From the NCBI GenBank assembly GCA_000432275.1, contig HF995294.1, forward strand, positions 1-22,664: 22,664 bases of DNA, written 5' to 3'. A program made the position numbers and the translations under genes. This stretch comes from Proteobacteria bacterium CAG:495. GTDB taxonomy: Bacteria; Pseudomonadota; Alphaproteobacteria; RF32; CAG-239. The notes under the pieces are model-generated. The model searched no databases. It was not told where the DNA came from and was given only the letters and a program-made list of their open reading frames with translations. How positions within the stretch are numbered: the first letter of the stretch is position 1; every line of letters begins with the position of its first letter. Shown piece after piece: positions 1 to 6,828 of the stretch.

Positions 1-136
1 AAAACAAAAAGAGAGTAAATAGTTATTTGTGCAGGGTGGACAGAAATTTTTGTTATCTTATTGAGTTTTATAATAATTTATCTGTAGATTTTTCTGATTT
101 AAATAATTGCAAACATCATTTCAAGCAAATTATAAA

Positions 137-176
137 AAAACACCCTCCGTAATAGCCGGAGGGTGTTTTCTTTTAT
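137..176 (-). terminator. Intrinsic terminator after rplS
   Basis: A perfect 13-bp inverted repeat (arms 137-149 and 157-169, loop 150-156) lies just beyond the rplS stop codon. Read on the minus strand, the hairpin ends in a run of seven T (positions 140-134), as expected for Rho-independent termination. It closes the ffh-to-rplS operon. The arm GGAGGGTGTTTT also occurs in the terminator after tRNA-Glu. Confidence 0.9.
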
Positions 177-191
177 AAATTTCCCAGAAGC

Positions 192-599
192 TTAGTTGTT
201 CTCGGAAGAAGAAGCTGCTTCTTCGCGAGCCTTGGCTGCTGCAGTCAAATCGTCGGCAATACGAGCTGAACGACCACGCAATGCACGCAGGAAGTACAGT
301 TTTGCACGACGGATTTTACCGATACGAGAAACTTCAATTTTGGCTACATTCGGAGAATACAGCGGGAATACACGCTCAACGCCTTCACCGAAAGAAATTT
401 TTCTAACCGTGAAAGAAGAGTTCAAGCCGTCATTCTTACGCGCAATGCAAACACCTTCATAAACCTGGATACGTTCTCTGTCACCTTCCTTAACTTTGGT
501 GTGAACTCTTAAAGTATCGCCAGGCTTAAAACTAGGAACGTTTTTGCCTTCAGTGAGCTTAGAAATCTGCTCTTTTTCAATATTTTCAATAATGTTCAT
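192..599 (-). CDS. rplS: 50S ribosomal protein L19
   Basis: L19 is a large-subunit protein at the 30S-50S interface. The 135-aa product has the whole family pattern: an N-terminal helix (MNIIENIEKEQ), the FKPGDTLRVHTKV strand, the YEGVCIARKNDG loop, FTVRKISFGEGVERVFPLYSP, and the basic end RRAKLYFLRALRGRSARI. After that comes an Ala/Glu/Ser-rich tail of about 20 residues, a common lineage-specific extension. The ATG at 599-597 follows a GGGTAAA-type ribosome-binding site. It is the last gene of the ffh-rpsP-rimM-trmD-rplS operon, 42 nt after trmD, and is followed directly by a strong terminator. Identification is secure from sequence and gene order. Confidence 0.97.
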   Translation of the reverse strand: MNIIENIEKEQISKLTEGKNVPSFKPGDTLRVHTKVKEGDRERIQVYEGVCIARKNDGLNSSFTVRKISFGEGVERVFPLYSPNVAKIEVSRIGKIRRAKLYFLRALRGRSARIADDLTAAAKAREEAASSSENN

Positions 600-641
600 C
601 AGTTTTACCCTTTATTAAATTATTTTCTTAAACTTTTATAC

Positions 642-1331
642 CTAAACCCGCTTAGAATCAAGATATTTTTTCCAGAGGTCAGGCCGGTTGGCTTGTGTTA
701 CTTCTTCGGACTTCTGCCGCCGCCACTTGGCAATATTAAGATGGTGGCCGCTCATCAGGACTTCGGGAACAGCACGTCCCTCCCATTCTACCGGGCGGGT
801 GTATTGCGGATGCTCCAAAAGAAAATCCTCAAAACTCTCATGTTCAATTGATTCTGCATTGCCCAAAACGCCGGGAAGCAAACGAATAACGGCATCAAGC
901 ATAATCTGCGCGGCCTGCTCGCCTCCGGTCAGGATGTAGTCGCCGATGCTCACGTCCTCAACGGTATAAGCATCCAGCACCCGCTGGTCTATTCCCTCAA
1001 AACGGCTGCATATTACCGTTAGCTGAGGCTCCCTTGCCAGCTCTTTGACCAACGACTGAGTCAAAGGCCTGCCGCGCGGGCTCATGTTAAGCAGACGACC
1101 TCCGGAATATTCGGCTTTAAGAGCCGCTCCGAGAACATCTGCCCGCATAACCATGCCGGCACCGCCGCCGCAGGGAGTATCGTCTACCGAACCATGCTTG
1201 TCGAAAGCATAATCCCGGATGTTGACCGCCTCGCAAGACCATAAACCCTGTTCCAAGGCCCTGCCGGTTAAGGAATGTCCCAAAAATCCCGGAAACAACT
1301 CCGGAAAAATAGTGAAAACCTTAACCTTCAA
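642..1331 (-). CDS. trmD: tRNA (guanine-N1-)-methyltransferase TrmD, TTG start
   Basis: TrmD methylates N1 of G37 in tRNAs with a G at position 36, using SAM bound in a trefoil-knot (SPOUT) fold, and so prevents +1 frameshifting. Family landmarks are present: KVFTIFPELFPGFL at the start, GGGAGMVMRADVL, CSRFEGIDQRVL, SIGDYILTGGEQAA, ESFEDFLLEHPQYTRP and the C-terminal GHHLNIAKWRRQKS. The start chosen is TTG at 1331-1329, because AAGGAG sits 6 nt upstream and the protein then begins at KVKVFTIF as the family does (229 aa). An in-frame ATG at 1361 would add ten poorly conserved residues and deepen the overlap with rimM from 11 to 41 nt. The overlap implies translational coupling to rimM. Confidence 0.95.
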   Translation of the reverse strand: MKVKVFTIFPELFPGFLGHSLTGRALEQGLWSCEAVNIRDYAFDKHGSVDDTPCGGGAGMVMRADVLGAALKAEYSGGRLLNMSPRGRPLTQSLVKELAREPQLTVICSRFEGIDQRVLDAYTVEDVSIGDYILTGGEQAAQIMLDAVIRLLPGVLGNAESIEHESFEDFLLEHPQYTRPVEWEGRAVPEVLMSGHHLNIAKWRRQKSEEVTQANRPDLWKKYLDSKRV

Positions 1332-1857
1332 CGTTTTCTCCTTGCATTTCATCTTCAGCAAACTGAATCATCTGAACAATAATAAATCCATCTTTAATAC
1401 TTACCGTCGGAACATATTGTCTGGTGAAAGGCAACATTTCGAGGTTTCCGTCCGTCATTTTGATTTCAATTAAATCACCAGCACCAAAATTATAAACGGC
1501 ATTAACTTCTCCAAGTTTATCTCCGGCAGTACTCCGAGCTTCCAAACCGATAAGGTCGGCGTGGTAATACTCTTCTTCCGCCAGCTCCGGCAGCAGTGTC
1601 CGGCTGATATACAAACCGGTACCGATAAGGGTTTCGGCCGTATTTCGATCGTCAACGCCCCGGATTTTTACCCGCAACAGGTCTTTGGAATGTCCGACAA
1701 CCTTGACAGTGAACCGGCGAGAAGCATCTTCGTTTTCCAGGTCGCCGTATTTGCCGAGGTCACGGTCAATTTCGGTAAAGCTTTTGACTTTAACTTCACC
1801 CCTGATTCCGTGGACACCGACAACGGCTCCCAAACAAACTCTTTCTTCCCGGCTCAT
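1321..1857 (-). CDS. rimM: Ribosome maturation factor RimM
   Basis: RimM binds ribosomal protein S19 and helps the 30S head assemble and 16S rRNA mature. The 178-aa product has the usual two domains. The N-terminal RimM beta-barrel contains CLGAVVGVHGIRGEVKVKSFTE and the RVKIRGVDDRNTAE segment. The C-terminal PRC-barrel begins near EEEYYHADLIGLEA and contains LGEVNAVYNFGAGDLIEI and LPFTRQYVP. The ATG at 1857-1855 follows AAGGAC at good spacing. It lies 29 nt after rpsP, and its last codons overlap the trmD start. Length and order are typical of the conserved rpsP-rimM-trmD-rplS cluster. Confidence 0.95.
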   Translation of the reverse strand: MSREERVCLGAVVGVHGIRGEVKVKSFTEIDRDLGKYGDLENEDASRRFTVKVVGHSKDLLRVKIRGVDDRNTAETLIGTGLYISRTLLPELAEEEYYHADLIGLEARSTAGDKLGEVNAVYNFGAGDLIEIKMTDGNLEMLPFTRQYVPTVSIKDGFIIVQMIQFAEDEMQGENVEG

Positions 1858-1886
1858 TTCAAGTCCTTTTTTCGAAGTAACGTTAC

Positions 1887-2276
1887 TTATTCGGCAGAAG
1901 CTTCTTCTGCAGGAGCATTAGCAGCTTCGGCAGCAGCCTTAGCCTTCTCTTCTTTTTCCTTTAATCTCTCTTGAGCCTTAGCTTTAGGAGCAGATTTGCT
2001 CGGCTGTTCGCGCAGAGCCGGTTTGTTGACGAGACCCAGAGCAGAAAGCATTTTAGCCATTCTTTCAGTCGGCTCGGCACCCTGAGACAACCAATATTTT
2101 ACTCTTTCTTCATCAACAGTGAATCTATCTGCATGATCTTTCGGAAGCATCGGGTTGTAAGAACCCAATCTTTCGATAAAACGACCGTCGCGAGGAGCTC
2201 TCTGATCGGCTGCTACGACTTTGTAAAACGGACGTTTTTTAGAACCACCACGAGACAGTCTGATACGTACTGACAT
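1887..2276 (-). CDS. rpsP: 30S ribosomal protein S16
   Basis: S16 is an early-assembling small-subunit protein bound to the 5' domain of 16S rRNA. The first 80 or so residues are fully typical: SVRIRLSRGGSKKRPFYKVV, RAPRDGRFIERLGSYNP and the WLSQGAEPTERMAKML helix. The remaining 45 residues form a Lys/Ala/Glu-rich low-complexity tail, longer than in E. coli S16 but a common alphaproteobacterial extension. The start ATG at 2276-2274 follows AAGGAAAATAA. It lies 67 nt downstream of ffh and 29 nt upstream of rimM, in the same operon. Confidence 0.96.
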   Translation of the reverse strand: MSVRIRLSRGGSKKRPFYKVVAADQRAPRDGRFIERLGSYNPMLPKDHADRFTVDEERVKYWLSQGAEPTERMAKMLSALGLVNKPALREQPSKSAPKAKAQERLKEKEEKAKAAAEAANAPAEEASAE

Positions 2277-2296
2277 TTATTTTCCTTTCTTTAGCC

Positions 2297-2312
2297 GCCC
2301 TGATGCCAGGGC
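2297..2312. other. Short hairpin in the ffh-rpsP spacer
   Basis: GCCCTG (2297-2302) and CAGGGC (2307-2312) form a 6-bp stem with a 4-nt loop inside the 67-nt ffh-rpsP gap. There is no T-run on the minus strand, so it is not an intrinsic terminator. It could be an mRNA-processing or stability element that separates expression of ffh from the ribosomal genes; that role is inferred. Confidence 0.4.
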
Positions 2313-2343
2313 CTGTTTAGTTTAACAATTAAAACTCCCGCCG

Positions 2344-3735
2344 CTAGAACGGAAATTTTCCACCCTTTCCGCCCAGCATATTACCAAACGGAGATTTATT
2401 TAACAAAGCAGAACCGGGCATTCCTTTCAGTCCGCCCATTTTGCCCATTTTTTTCATCATGGTCGACATTTGCTCATAAGACTTGAGCAGTTTGTTGACT
2501 TCATGAACTTCGACACCGGCACCCGCCGCAATACGTTTTTTGCGGGAGGCTTTGATGACGTCGGGATTTCTTCTCTCCTGTTTGGTCATGGAAAGAATAA
2601 TCGCCTCTTGTTTTTTAATCAAATTATCACCGACACCAGCCGCTTCAATTTGATTTTTGATTTTAGACAAGCCGGGAATCATTCCTAAAATGCTGCCCAG
2701 CGAGCCTAATTTTTGAACCTGTTTCAACTGGCTCAGCATATCTTCCAGGTCAAATTTGCCTTTCATCATTTTGCCGGCCATTTTTTCGGCTTCTTCCCGG
2801 TCGACGGTTTCCATGGCCTTTTCGACCAGAGAAACGACATCGCCCTGCCCCAAAATGCGGCCGGCGAGACGGTCGGGATGAAACTCCTCAAACTCATCAA
2901 TCTTTTCACCGGTTCCGAGAAACTTAATCGGCACGCCGGCAACCATTTTCATCGACAGCGCGGCACCGGCACGGGCAGAACCGTCAATACGGGTCAGAAC
3001 AAGGCCGCTTACGCCGACCTGCTCCTGAAACTCCTTGGCTACGTTACAGGCATCCTGACCAATCATTGCATCGGCAACCAGCAGGACTTCCGCAGGTTCG
3101 GCAATCTTTTTGACTTCTACGACTTCGTCCATAAGCTCGCGGTCAATGTGCAGGCGTCCGGCTGAGTCCAGAATAATGACGTCATATCCGCCGCGGCGTC
3201 CTTCTTCAAGCGCCCGTCTGGTTGTTGCCGCCGGTTTTTCGCCGCTGACAATCGGCAGTGCGGCAATGCCTATCTGGCTTCCCAGCTGCGCCAACTGTTC
3301 CTGTGCAGCCGGCCGGTAGATATCCAGCGAGACCAACAACACTTTTTTCTTGCGACGGTCTTTCAACCGCTTGGCCAATTTTGCCGCAGAAGTGGTTTTA
3401 CCCGAACCCTGCAACCCCACCATCAGGATGCAAACCGGTGCCGGCGCATTCAAATTCAGCTCGACAGCCTCGCTGCCCAAAGTTCTGACCAACTCGTCAT
3501 GAACGATTTTAACAACCATTTGGCCGGGCTGAATGGAGCGGACGACTTTCTCGCCAAGGGCCTGCTCCTTAACATGGGCAATAAAATCTTTAACCACCGG
3601 CAGCGCGACGTCGGCCTCAAGCAAAGCGATGCGGATTTCGCGCAGAGCTGCGTTGATATCCTCCTCGGTAAGCACACCGCGAGAAGTTATCTTATTGAAA
3701 ACCGAAGTTATTTTATCGCTCAGCGCTTCAAACAT
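2344..3735 (-). CDS. ffh: Signal recognition particle protein Ffh (SRP54)
   Basis: Ffh is the GTPase of the signal recognition particle. With 4.5S RNA it binds signal sequences on ribosomes and docks with FtsY at the membrane. The 463-aa product has the N domain (from MFEALSDKITSVFNKI, with the ALLEADVAL motif), the G domain (P-loop GLQGSGKTT at residues 107-115, DSAGR, TRID), and a Met-rich M domain ending in an MKKMGKMGG-type tail. The start at 3735 is chosen because the family begins MFEALSDK. The frame stays open for 51 more codons upstream, but that stretch is not Ffh-like. No good ribosome-binding site precedes the ATG; an upstream ORF that overlaps it has one, suggesting coupling. It is the first full gene of the operon. 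Confidence 0.96.
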   Translation of the reverse strand: MFEALSDKITSVFNKITSRGVLTEEDINAALREIRIALLEADVALPVVKDFIAHVKEQALGEKVVRSIQPGQMVVKIVHDELVRTLGSEAVELNLNAPAPVCILMVGLQGSGKTTSAAKLAKRLKDRRKKKVLLVSLDIYRPAAQEQLAQLGSQIGIAALPIVSGEKPAATTRRALEEGRRGGYDVIILDSAGRLHIDRELMDEVVEVKKIAEPAEVLLVADAMIGQDACNVAKEFQEQVGVSGLVLTRIDGSARAGAALSMKMVAGVPIKFLGTGEKIDEFEEFHPDRLAGRILGQGDVVSLVEKAMETVDREEAEKMAGKMMKGKFDLEDMLSQLKQVQKLGSLGSILGMIPGLSKIKNQIEAAGVGDNLIKKQEAIILSMTKQERRNPDVIKASRKKRIAAGAGVEVHEVNKLLKSYEQMSTMMKKMGKMGGLKGMPGSALLNKSPFGNMLGGKGGKFPF

Positions 3736-3787
3736 CGCATACGACGCGGGCGAACATCTGCTGCCTTGGCAACCGGCCCAAACCCAC
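3728..3787 (-). CDS. Putative 19-codon leader ORF overlapping the ffh start
   Basis: A GTG codon at 3787-3785 is preceded at about 8 nt by AAAGGAG (3802-3796), the only strong Shine-Dalgarno sequence near ffh. It opens a short reading frame (MGLGRLPRQQMFARVVCDV) in a different frame from ffh. It ends at a TGA (3730-3728) lying within ffh codons 2-3, so the two frames overlap by 8 nt. The arrangement fits translational coupling, in which ribosomes finishing the short ORF restart at the ffh ATG. The peptide resembles nothing I know. It is supported by the ribosome-binding site and the overlap, not by conservation. Confidence 0.4.
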   Translation of the reverse strand: MGLGRLPRQQMFARVVCDV

Positions 3788-3996
3788 GTTGTTTTCTCCT
3801 TTCTTGCCTCTGCCTTGTGCCTTGAACAGGTTTGTTTCAACTCTCTGCCCATTTTTCGCGATGCTGTTGTGCACCGGTTTTGAGGCAAGTACCTACATAC
3901 TATTGCACGCCAGTGTGCGAACCCTCGCTGACTGGCGGTACTCCTTGGAGTATATAAACTTTTCCTACGTTCAAGGTGAAAAATTTACTCAAATTT
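3788..3996 (-). promoter_or_regulatory. Long, foldable ffh 5' leader
   Basis: From the predicted promoter the ffh transcript would carry about 260 nt of leader. It can form two directly nested stems (outer arms 3888-3893 with 3937-3942; inner arms 3909-3914 with 3931-3936) and a small TACTCC/GGAGTA hairpin (3939-3952). A perfect 8-bp long-range stem is also possible between 3882-3889 and 3803-3810. Its 3' arm lies directly next to the Shine-Dalgarno of the short ORF (3802-3796). The long-range stem overlaps the outer nested stem at 3888-3889, so the two are partly exclusive. Function is unknown. I looked for the conserved 4.5S RNA tip (GGAAGCAGC-type) and did not find it. Confidence 0.4.
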
Positions 3997-4002
3997 GGTT
4001 GC

Positions 4003-4031
4003 TTTATATAAGATATTTCTCAGAGAGTCAA
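4003..4031 (-). promoter_or_regulatory. Sigma-70-type promoter for the ffh operon
   Basis: On the minus strand, TTGACT (4031-4026) and TATAAA (4008-4003) are separated by exactly 17 nt. Each hexamer differs from consensus at one position. Transcription would start near 3996 and run into ffh. The region is also upstream of the divergent reductase gene at 4127, for which I see only weak promoter candidates (for example TTTACT 3984-3989 with TATAAG 4007-4012). Confidence 0.65.
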
Positions 4032-4126
4032 GAAAAATATATGAAATATCGTACGTCAAACCCTTAAAAAAAGTATATCAGTAAATATTTATACGGGCAT
4101 CGGCAACCCTATTAAAAGGATAAAAA

Positions 4127-5758
4127 ATGAAAGTAGTCATCATCGGCGGCGGAACGGCAGGAATCAGCACGGCGACACATTTGCGCAGAAAAGACGAAAA
4201 TGCCCGGATTGTTGTTTTGGAAAAAAGCGACGAGTTTGCCGTTGCCACTTGCGGTTTGCCGTATTACCTCTCAGGGGCCGTTACCGAGCTTGACGACCTG
4301 AAAGGCGCCACGCCGGAACAAATGGAAAAAATATTCAAAATTGAAGTAAAACTTAAATATGAAGTCGTCAACATAAACAGGGAAAACAAAAAACTCATTA
4401 TTGACGGCGGCGAGGAAGAAAGTTACGACAAATTGGTGATTGCCACCGGCGCTTTGCAGCTGCGGCCGGATATTCCGGGAATACTGAGCGACAACATCTT
4501 TACGCTGCGCAATTTGGAATCTGCACAGCGAATCAAGGATTATTATCTGGGCACCGGAGCCAAAAAGGTTTTGATTCTGGGCGGCGGAGACATCGGAGTT
4601 GAAGCGGCGGAAGCAATGCATTCCCTCGGTGCGGAAGTTACTATCGCAGAAGCCGGAACACATATTTTGAAAAATTTTGACGCAGATATGACCGCCGTAT
4701 TGCAAAACCATCTGCGCAACAAAGGAATAAAACTGCACCTCAACACTCTTGTTACGGAGTTTCGGGAAAAAGAGGCCTGCCTCAATGGCGAAACGCTGAT
4801 TGACTTTGATATGGCAATTATTGCTACCGGAGTCAAACCGGATGTAAAGCTTCCGGTCACTGCCGACATAACTATCGGCGAAAGCGGCGGAATCACCGTC
4901 AACGACAGGATGCAAACCAATGACGAAAACATTTATGCCTGCGGCGACAATGTAGAAATCCTTAACAAACTGACCGGCAAAACCGAACGGCTGGTAGGCT
5001 CGGGAATAGCCATCAAGCAGGCCCGGACGGCTGCCGACAACATTGCCGGACTGGACAGCAGGATGGAAGCGGTCATCGGTACGTCTATTATTCCAATTTT
5101 TGGGATGACGGCGGCTATGGCCGGCTGCAGCGAAGCAACGCTTAAGGCCCTACAAATCGACTACCGCAAAATCCACCTTTTTCAACGCAGTCATGCCAGT
5201 TATGTTCCGGGCGCAAAGCAGATGCTGTTTAAGCTTTTGTTTTCCCCGCAAGGAAAAATACTCGGGGTTCAGGGAATTGGCGAAGACGGTATTCCGGAGC
5301 GGATAAATGCAATTGCGGCAATGATTAAGCTCGGCGCATCTCTTAATGATATGATAAACACCGAAATTCCCTACGCTCCGCCCTACTCCGGTGCCAAAGA
5401 TGCAATTAACAACCTCGGCTCTCTGGCTGAAGAACTGCTCAGGCAGCAAGTTCGCTATGTGTATGCCGAGGACATAGATTGGACAAAGTCAGGGAACGAG
5501 ATTCTGCTGATTGACACAAGAAACAGGGAAAGTTTCTTAAACGGACACATCGCTCATGCCATTAACATCCCTCTGGCGGCGCTGAGAGACAACCTCGGCA
5601 GCATTCCCCGGGACAAACAAGTCATTTTATACTGCCAATACGGATACGGAGCTTATAACGCTTATTGGATTTTGACCCAGCGCGGATTTGACAATGTTTA
5701 TCTGCTCAGCGGGTCAATGGACTTGTTTATAGAAATTGCCGCCAATGAAGAAAGTTAA
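4127..5758 (+). CDS. CoA-disulfide/persulfide reductase with C-terminal rhodanese domain
   Basis: This is an FAD- and NAD(P)H-dependent disulfide reductase of the single-cysteine class (CoA-disulfide reductase, NADH oxidase, persulfide reductase), fused to a sulfurtransferase domain. Visible in 543 aa: the FAD Rossmann motif VVIIGGGTAG (residues 3-12), the active-site Cys42 in ATCGLPYY, the second nucleotide motif GGGDIG (152-157), and the second FAD motif IYACGD near residue 270. A dimerisation domain follows, then a rhodanese domain from about residue 450, with IDTRNRESFLNGHI and catalytic Cys503 in YCQYGYGAY. This layout matches the CoADR-RHD enzymes, which reduce CoA disulfide or persulfides and polysulfide. 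A role in redox or sulfane-sulfur homeostasis is inferred. AAGGA lies 7 nt before the ATG. It is a single-gene unit. Confidence 0.9.
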   Translation: MKVVIIGGGTAGISTATHLRRKDENARIVVLEKSDEFAVATCGLPYYLSGAVTELDDLKGATPEQMEKIFKIEVKLKYEVVNINRENKKLIIDGGEEESYDKLVIATGALQLRPDIPGILSDNIFTLRNLESAQRIKDYYLGTGAKKVLILGGGDIGVEAAEAMHSLGAEVTIAEAGTHILKNFDADMTAVLQNHLRNKGIKLHLNTLVTEFREKEACLNGETLIDFDMAIIATGVKPDVKLPVTADITIGESGGITVNDRMQTNDENIYACGDNVEILNKLTGKTERLVGSGIAIKQARTAADNIAGLDSRMEAVIGTSIIPIFGMTAAMAGCSEATLKALQIDYRKIHLFQRSHASYVPGAKQMLFKLLFSPQGKILGVQGIGEDGIPERINAIAAMIKLGASLNDMINTEIPYAPPYSGAKDAINNLGSLAEELLRQQVRYVYAEDIDWTKSGNEILLIDTRNRESFLNGHIAHAINIPLAALRDNLGSIPRDKQVILYCQYGYGAYNAYWILTQRGFDNVYLLSGSMDLFIEIAANEES

Positions 5759-5812
5759 CTGCCGATAAAACAGGCTTGACGGGACGAGTTTTCGTTTTTT
5801 AGAAAAAAATGC

Positions 5813-5841
5813 TTGCAAGTTTGGTAATTTTAGATTATCAA
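5813..5841 (+). promoter_or_regulatory. Candidate tRNA-Glu promoter
   Basis: TTGCAA (5813-5818) and TATCAA (5836-5841) are 17 nt apart, placing a start about 10 nt before the tRNA. Both hexamers match consensus at four of six positions, so this is plausible rather than firm. Confidence 0.4.
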
Positions 5842-5858
5842 GGTGATGTTTTCATAAC

Positions 5859-5934
5859 GGTCCCATCGTCTAGTGGCCTAGGACATCGCCCTCTCACGGC
5901 GAGAACAGGAGTTCGAGTCTCCTTGGGATCACCA
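5859..5934 (+). tRNA. tRNA-Glu (anticodon CUC)
   Basis: The cloverleaf folds completely. The acceptor arms GGTCCCA (5859-5865) and TGGGATC (5924-5930) pair over 7 bp with one G-U. The D arm contains TAGTGGCCTAGGA. The anticodon stem TCGCC/GGCGA encloses the loop CTCTCAC, with anticodon CTC. The T arm is AGGAG-TTCGAGT-CTCCT. The discriminator is A5931 and the CCA end is encoded (5932-5934). The body closely resembles other bacterial tRNA-Glu genes. It would read GAG codons. In organisms that use the C5 pathway, Glu-tRNA also feeds haem synthesis. Confidence 0.97.
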
Positions 5935-5940
5935 ATTGCG

Positions 5941-5969
5941 ACACCTTCCTTTTTGGAGGGTGTTTTTTG
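5941..5969 (+). terminator. Intrinsic terminator after tRNA-Glu
   Basis: ACACCTTCC (5941-5949) pairs with GGAGGGTGT (5955-5963), with one G-U and a T5 loop, and is followed by TTTTTT. It is 6 nt after the CCA end. The 3' arm is nearly identical to that of the rplS terminator. Confidence 0.9.
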
Positions 5970-6006
5970 TTTAAAGACCAGATGTAATTGTCGGTTTTTT
6001 TAGGGT

Positions 6007-6030
6007 TTACGAGACTTTATAGTCTCGTAA
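6007..6030. repeat. Perfect 10-bp inverted repeat, 4-nt loop
   Basis: TTACGAGACT (6007-6016), loop TTAT, AGTCTCGTAA (6021-6030). No T-run follows on either strand, so it is unlikely to be a Rho-independent terminator. It could be a protein-binding palindrome or a relic of a mobile element. The spacer 5970-6305 around it is AT-rich and holds only this, a doubtful 40-codon frame (6131-6253) and the promoter at 6245. Confidence 0.6.
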
Positions 6031-6244
6031 TCTCAAGTTCGAAAGTAAGATGTACAAAAATCTCTCTTTTGTTTCTCTTTACAGAAGCAGTCATTAATTC
6101 TTAACGACATTGTTTATTTTGCGACGTCTTATGCGTCGTCTATTGCAACAAGCTCTTTTTCAGATTATGAAAACAGTAAATTCAACAAAAAAAATACTAA
6201 GGCTTGTGTTCTCAAAATACACTGATGCAGAAAGTGCTAATTTC

Positions 6245-6272
6245 TTGACATAAAAAATTTTTAATTTATCAT
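6245..6272 (+). promoter_or_regulatory. Promoter of the Nudix-kinase-methyltransferase operon
   Basis: A consensus TTGACA (6245-6250) lies 16 nt before TATCAT (6267-6272). Transcription would start near 6280, about 26 nt before the Nudix ATG. The surrounding sequence is very AT-rich, which favours promoter function. Confidence 0.6.
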
Positions 6273-6305
6273 CCAAGAAAATAAATTACGTTAAAATAGG
6301 GCGTT

Positions 6306-6827
6306 ATGGAATACATATATGTTTTAAATGAAAATGGCAGCATAAAAGAACTGCAAGACCGCAAAGAGGTGCATTCATGTGGAATGCTCCACTCAGCCGT
6401 TCAGTGTTGGGTTATGAATGAACAAGGTAAAGTTCTTATTCAGCGCAGAGCCGCAACTAAAGATAAGAGTGCCGGAAAATGGGATGTTTCATTTGGAGGA
6501 CATTGTACGGAAACTCTTGATAATGATATCCTATTGGCTAATGTTATTAAAGAAGGCAAAGAAGAACTGGGGTTAAGCATTCATTCTGACGATATTATCA
6601 AGTTAGGAGAAGTTCGCTATAGCTCGCAGGAAAATAAAAATAAAGAACTTTTAGGAATATTTTTGATTAAAGTTGCAAATAATCAGGATTTTGTTTTTGA
6701 AGACGGCGAAGTTTCTGAGGTAAAATGGATAGCGCCAGACGAATTGTATAGCCAAATTCTTAATAATCCCAAAGAATACGCCAATCGTCTGGGTGCAATT
6801 TCTTTATTGCAATTTTATAGAGATTAA
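6306..6827 (+). CDS. Nudix hydrolase, isopentenyl-diphosphate-isomerase/YfcD-like
   Basis: Nudix proteins hydrolyse, or in the IDI branch isomerise, nucleoside or isoprenyl diphosphates using divalent metal. In 173 aa, the strand VLIQRRAATKDKSAGKWDVS and the Nudix helix at about residues 64-90 (GGHC...IKEGKEELGL) are clear. In the Nudix box the usual R-E is K-E, the upstream E is a D, and the metal-binding EE of EELG is intact. The GKWD(V/I)S-x-GGH spacing is that of the IDI/YfcD-like branch, not of MutT. The substrate cannot be read from sequence. TAGGG lies about 5 nt before the ATG. It is the first gene of an AT-rich operon; the next ORF starts 1 nt after its stop. Confidence 0.85.
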   Translation: MEYIYVLNENGSIKELQDRKEVHSCGMLHSAVQCWVMNEQGKVLIQRRAATKDKSAGKWDVSFGGHCTETLDNDILLANVIKEGKEELGLSIHSDDIIKLGEVRYSSQENKNKELLGIFLIKVANNQDFVFEDGEVSEVKWIAPDELYSQILNNPKEYANRLGAISLLQFYRD

Positions 6828-6828
6828 C

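Noticed and set aside
3736..3888. In-frame extension of ffh by 51 codons to an ATG at 3888
   Set aside because: The extra residues (Cys/Arg/Trp-rich) do not resemble the Ffh N domain, and the family start MFEALSDK is at 3735. The region behaves as leader with its own foldable elements.
3736..3996. 4.5S (SRP) RNA gene hidden upstream of ffh
   Set aside because: A GCCAAGGCAGCAGATG stretch recalls the SRP RNA, but the conserved GTCCGGAAGGAAGCAGC tip is absent and no matching hairpin forms.
5809..6003. 64-codon frame running through tRNA-Glu
   Set aside because: It spans the complete tRNA and its terminator and has no ribosome-binding site.
6131..6253. 40-codon frame before the Nudix operon
   Set aside because: It has no ribosome-binding site, its end runs into the operon promoter, and the peptide is unremarkable. 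Kept only as a possible relic.
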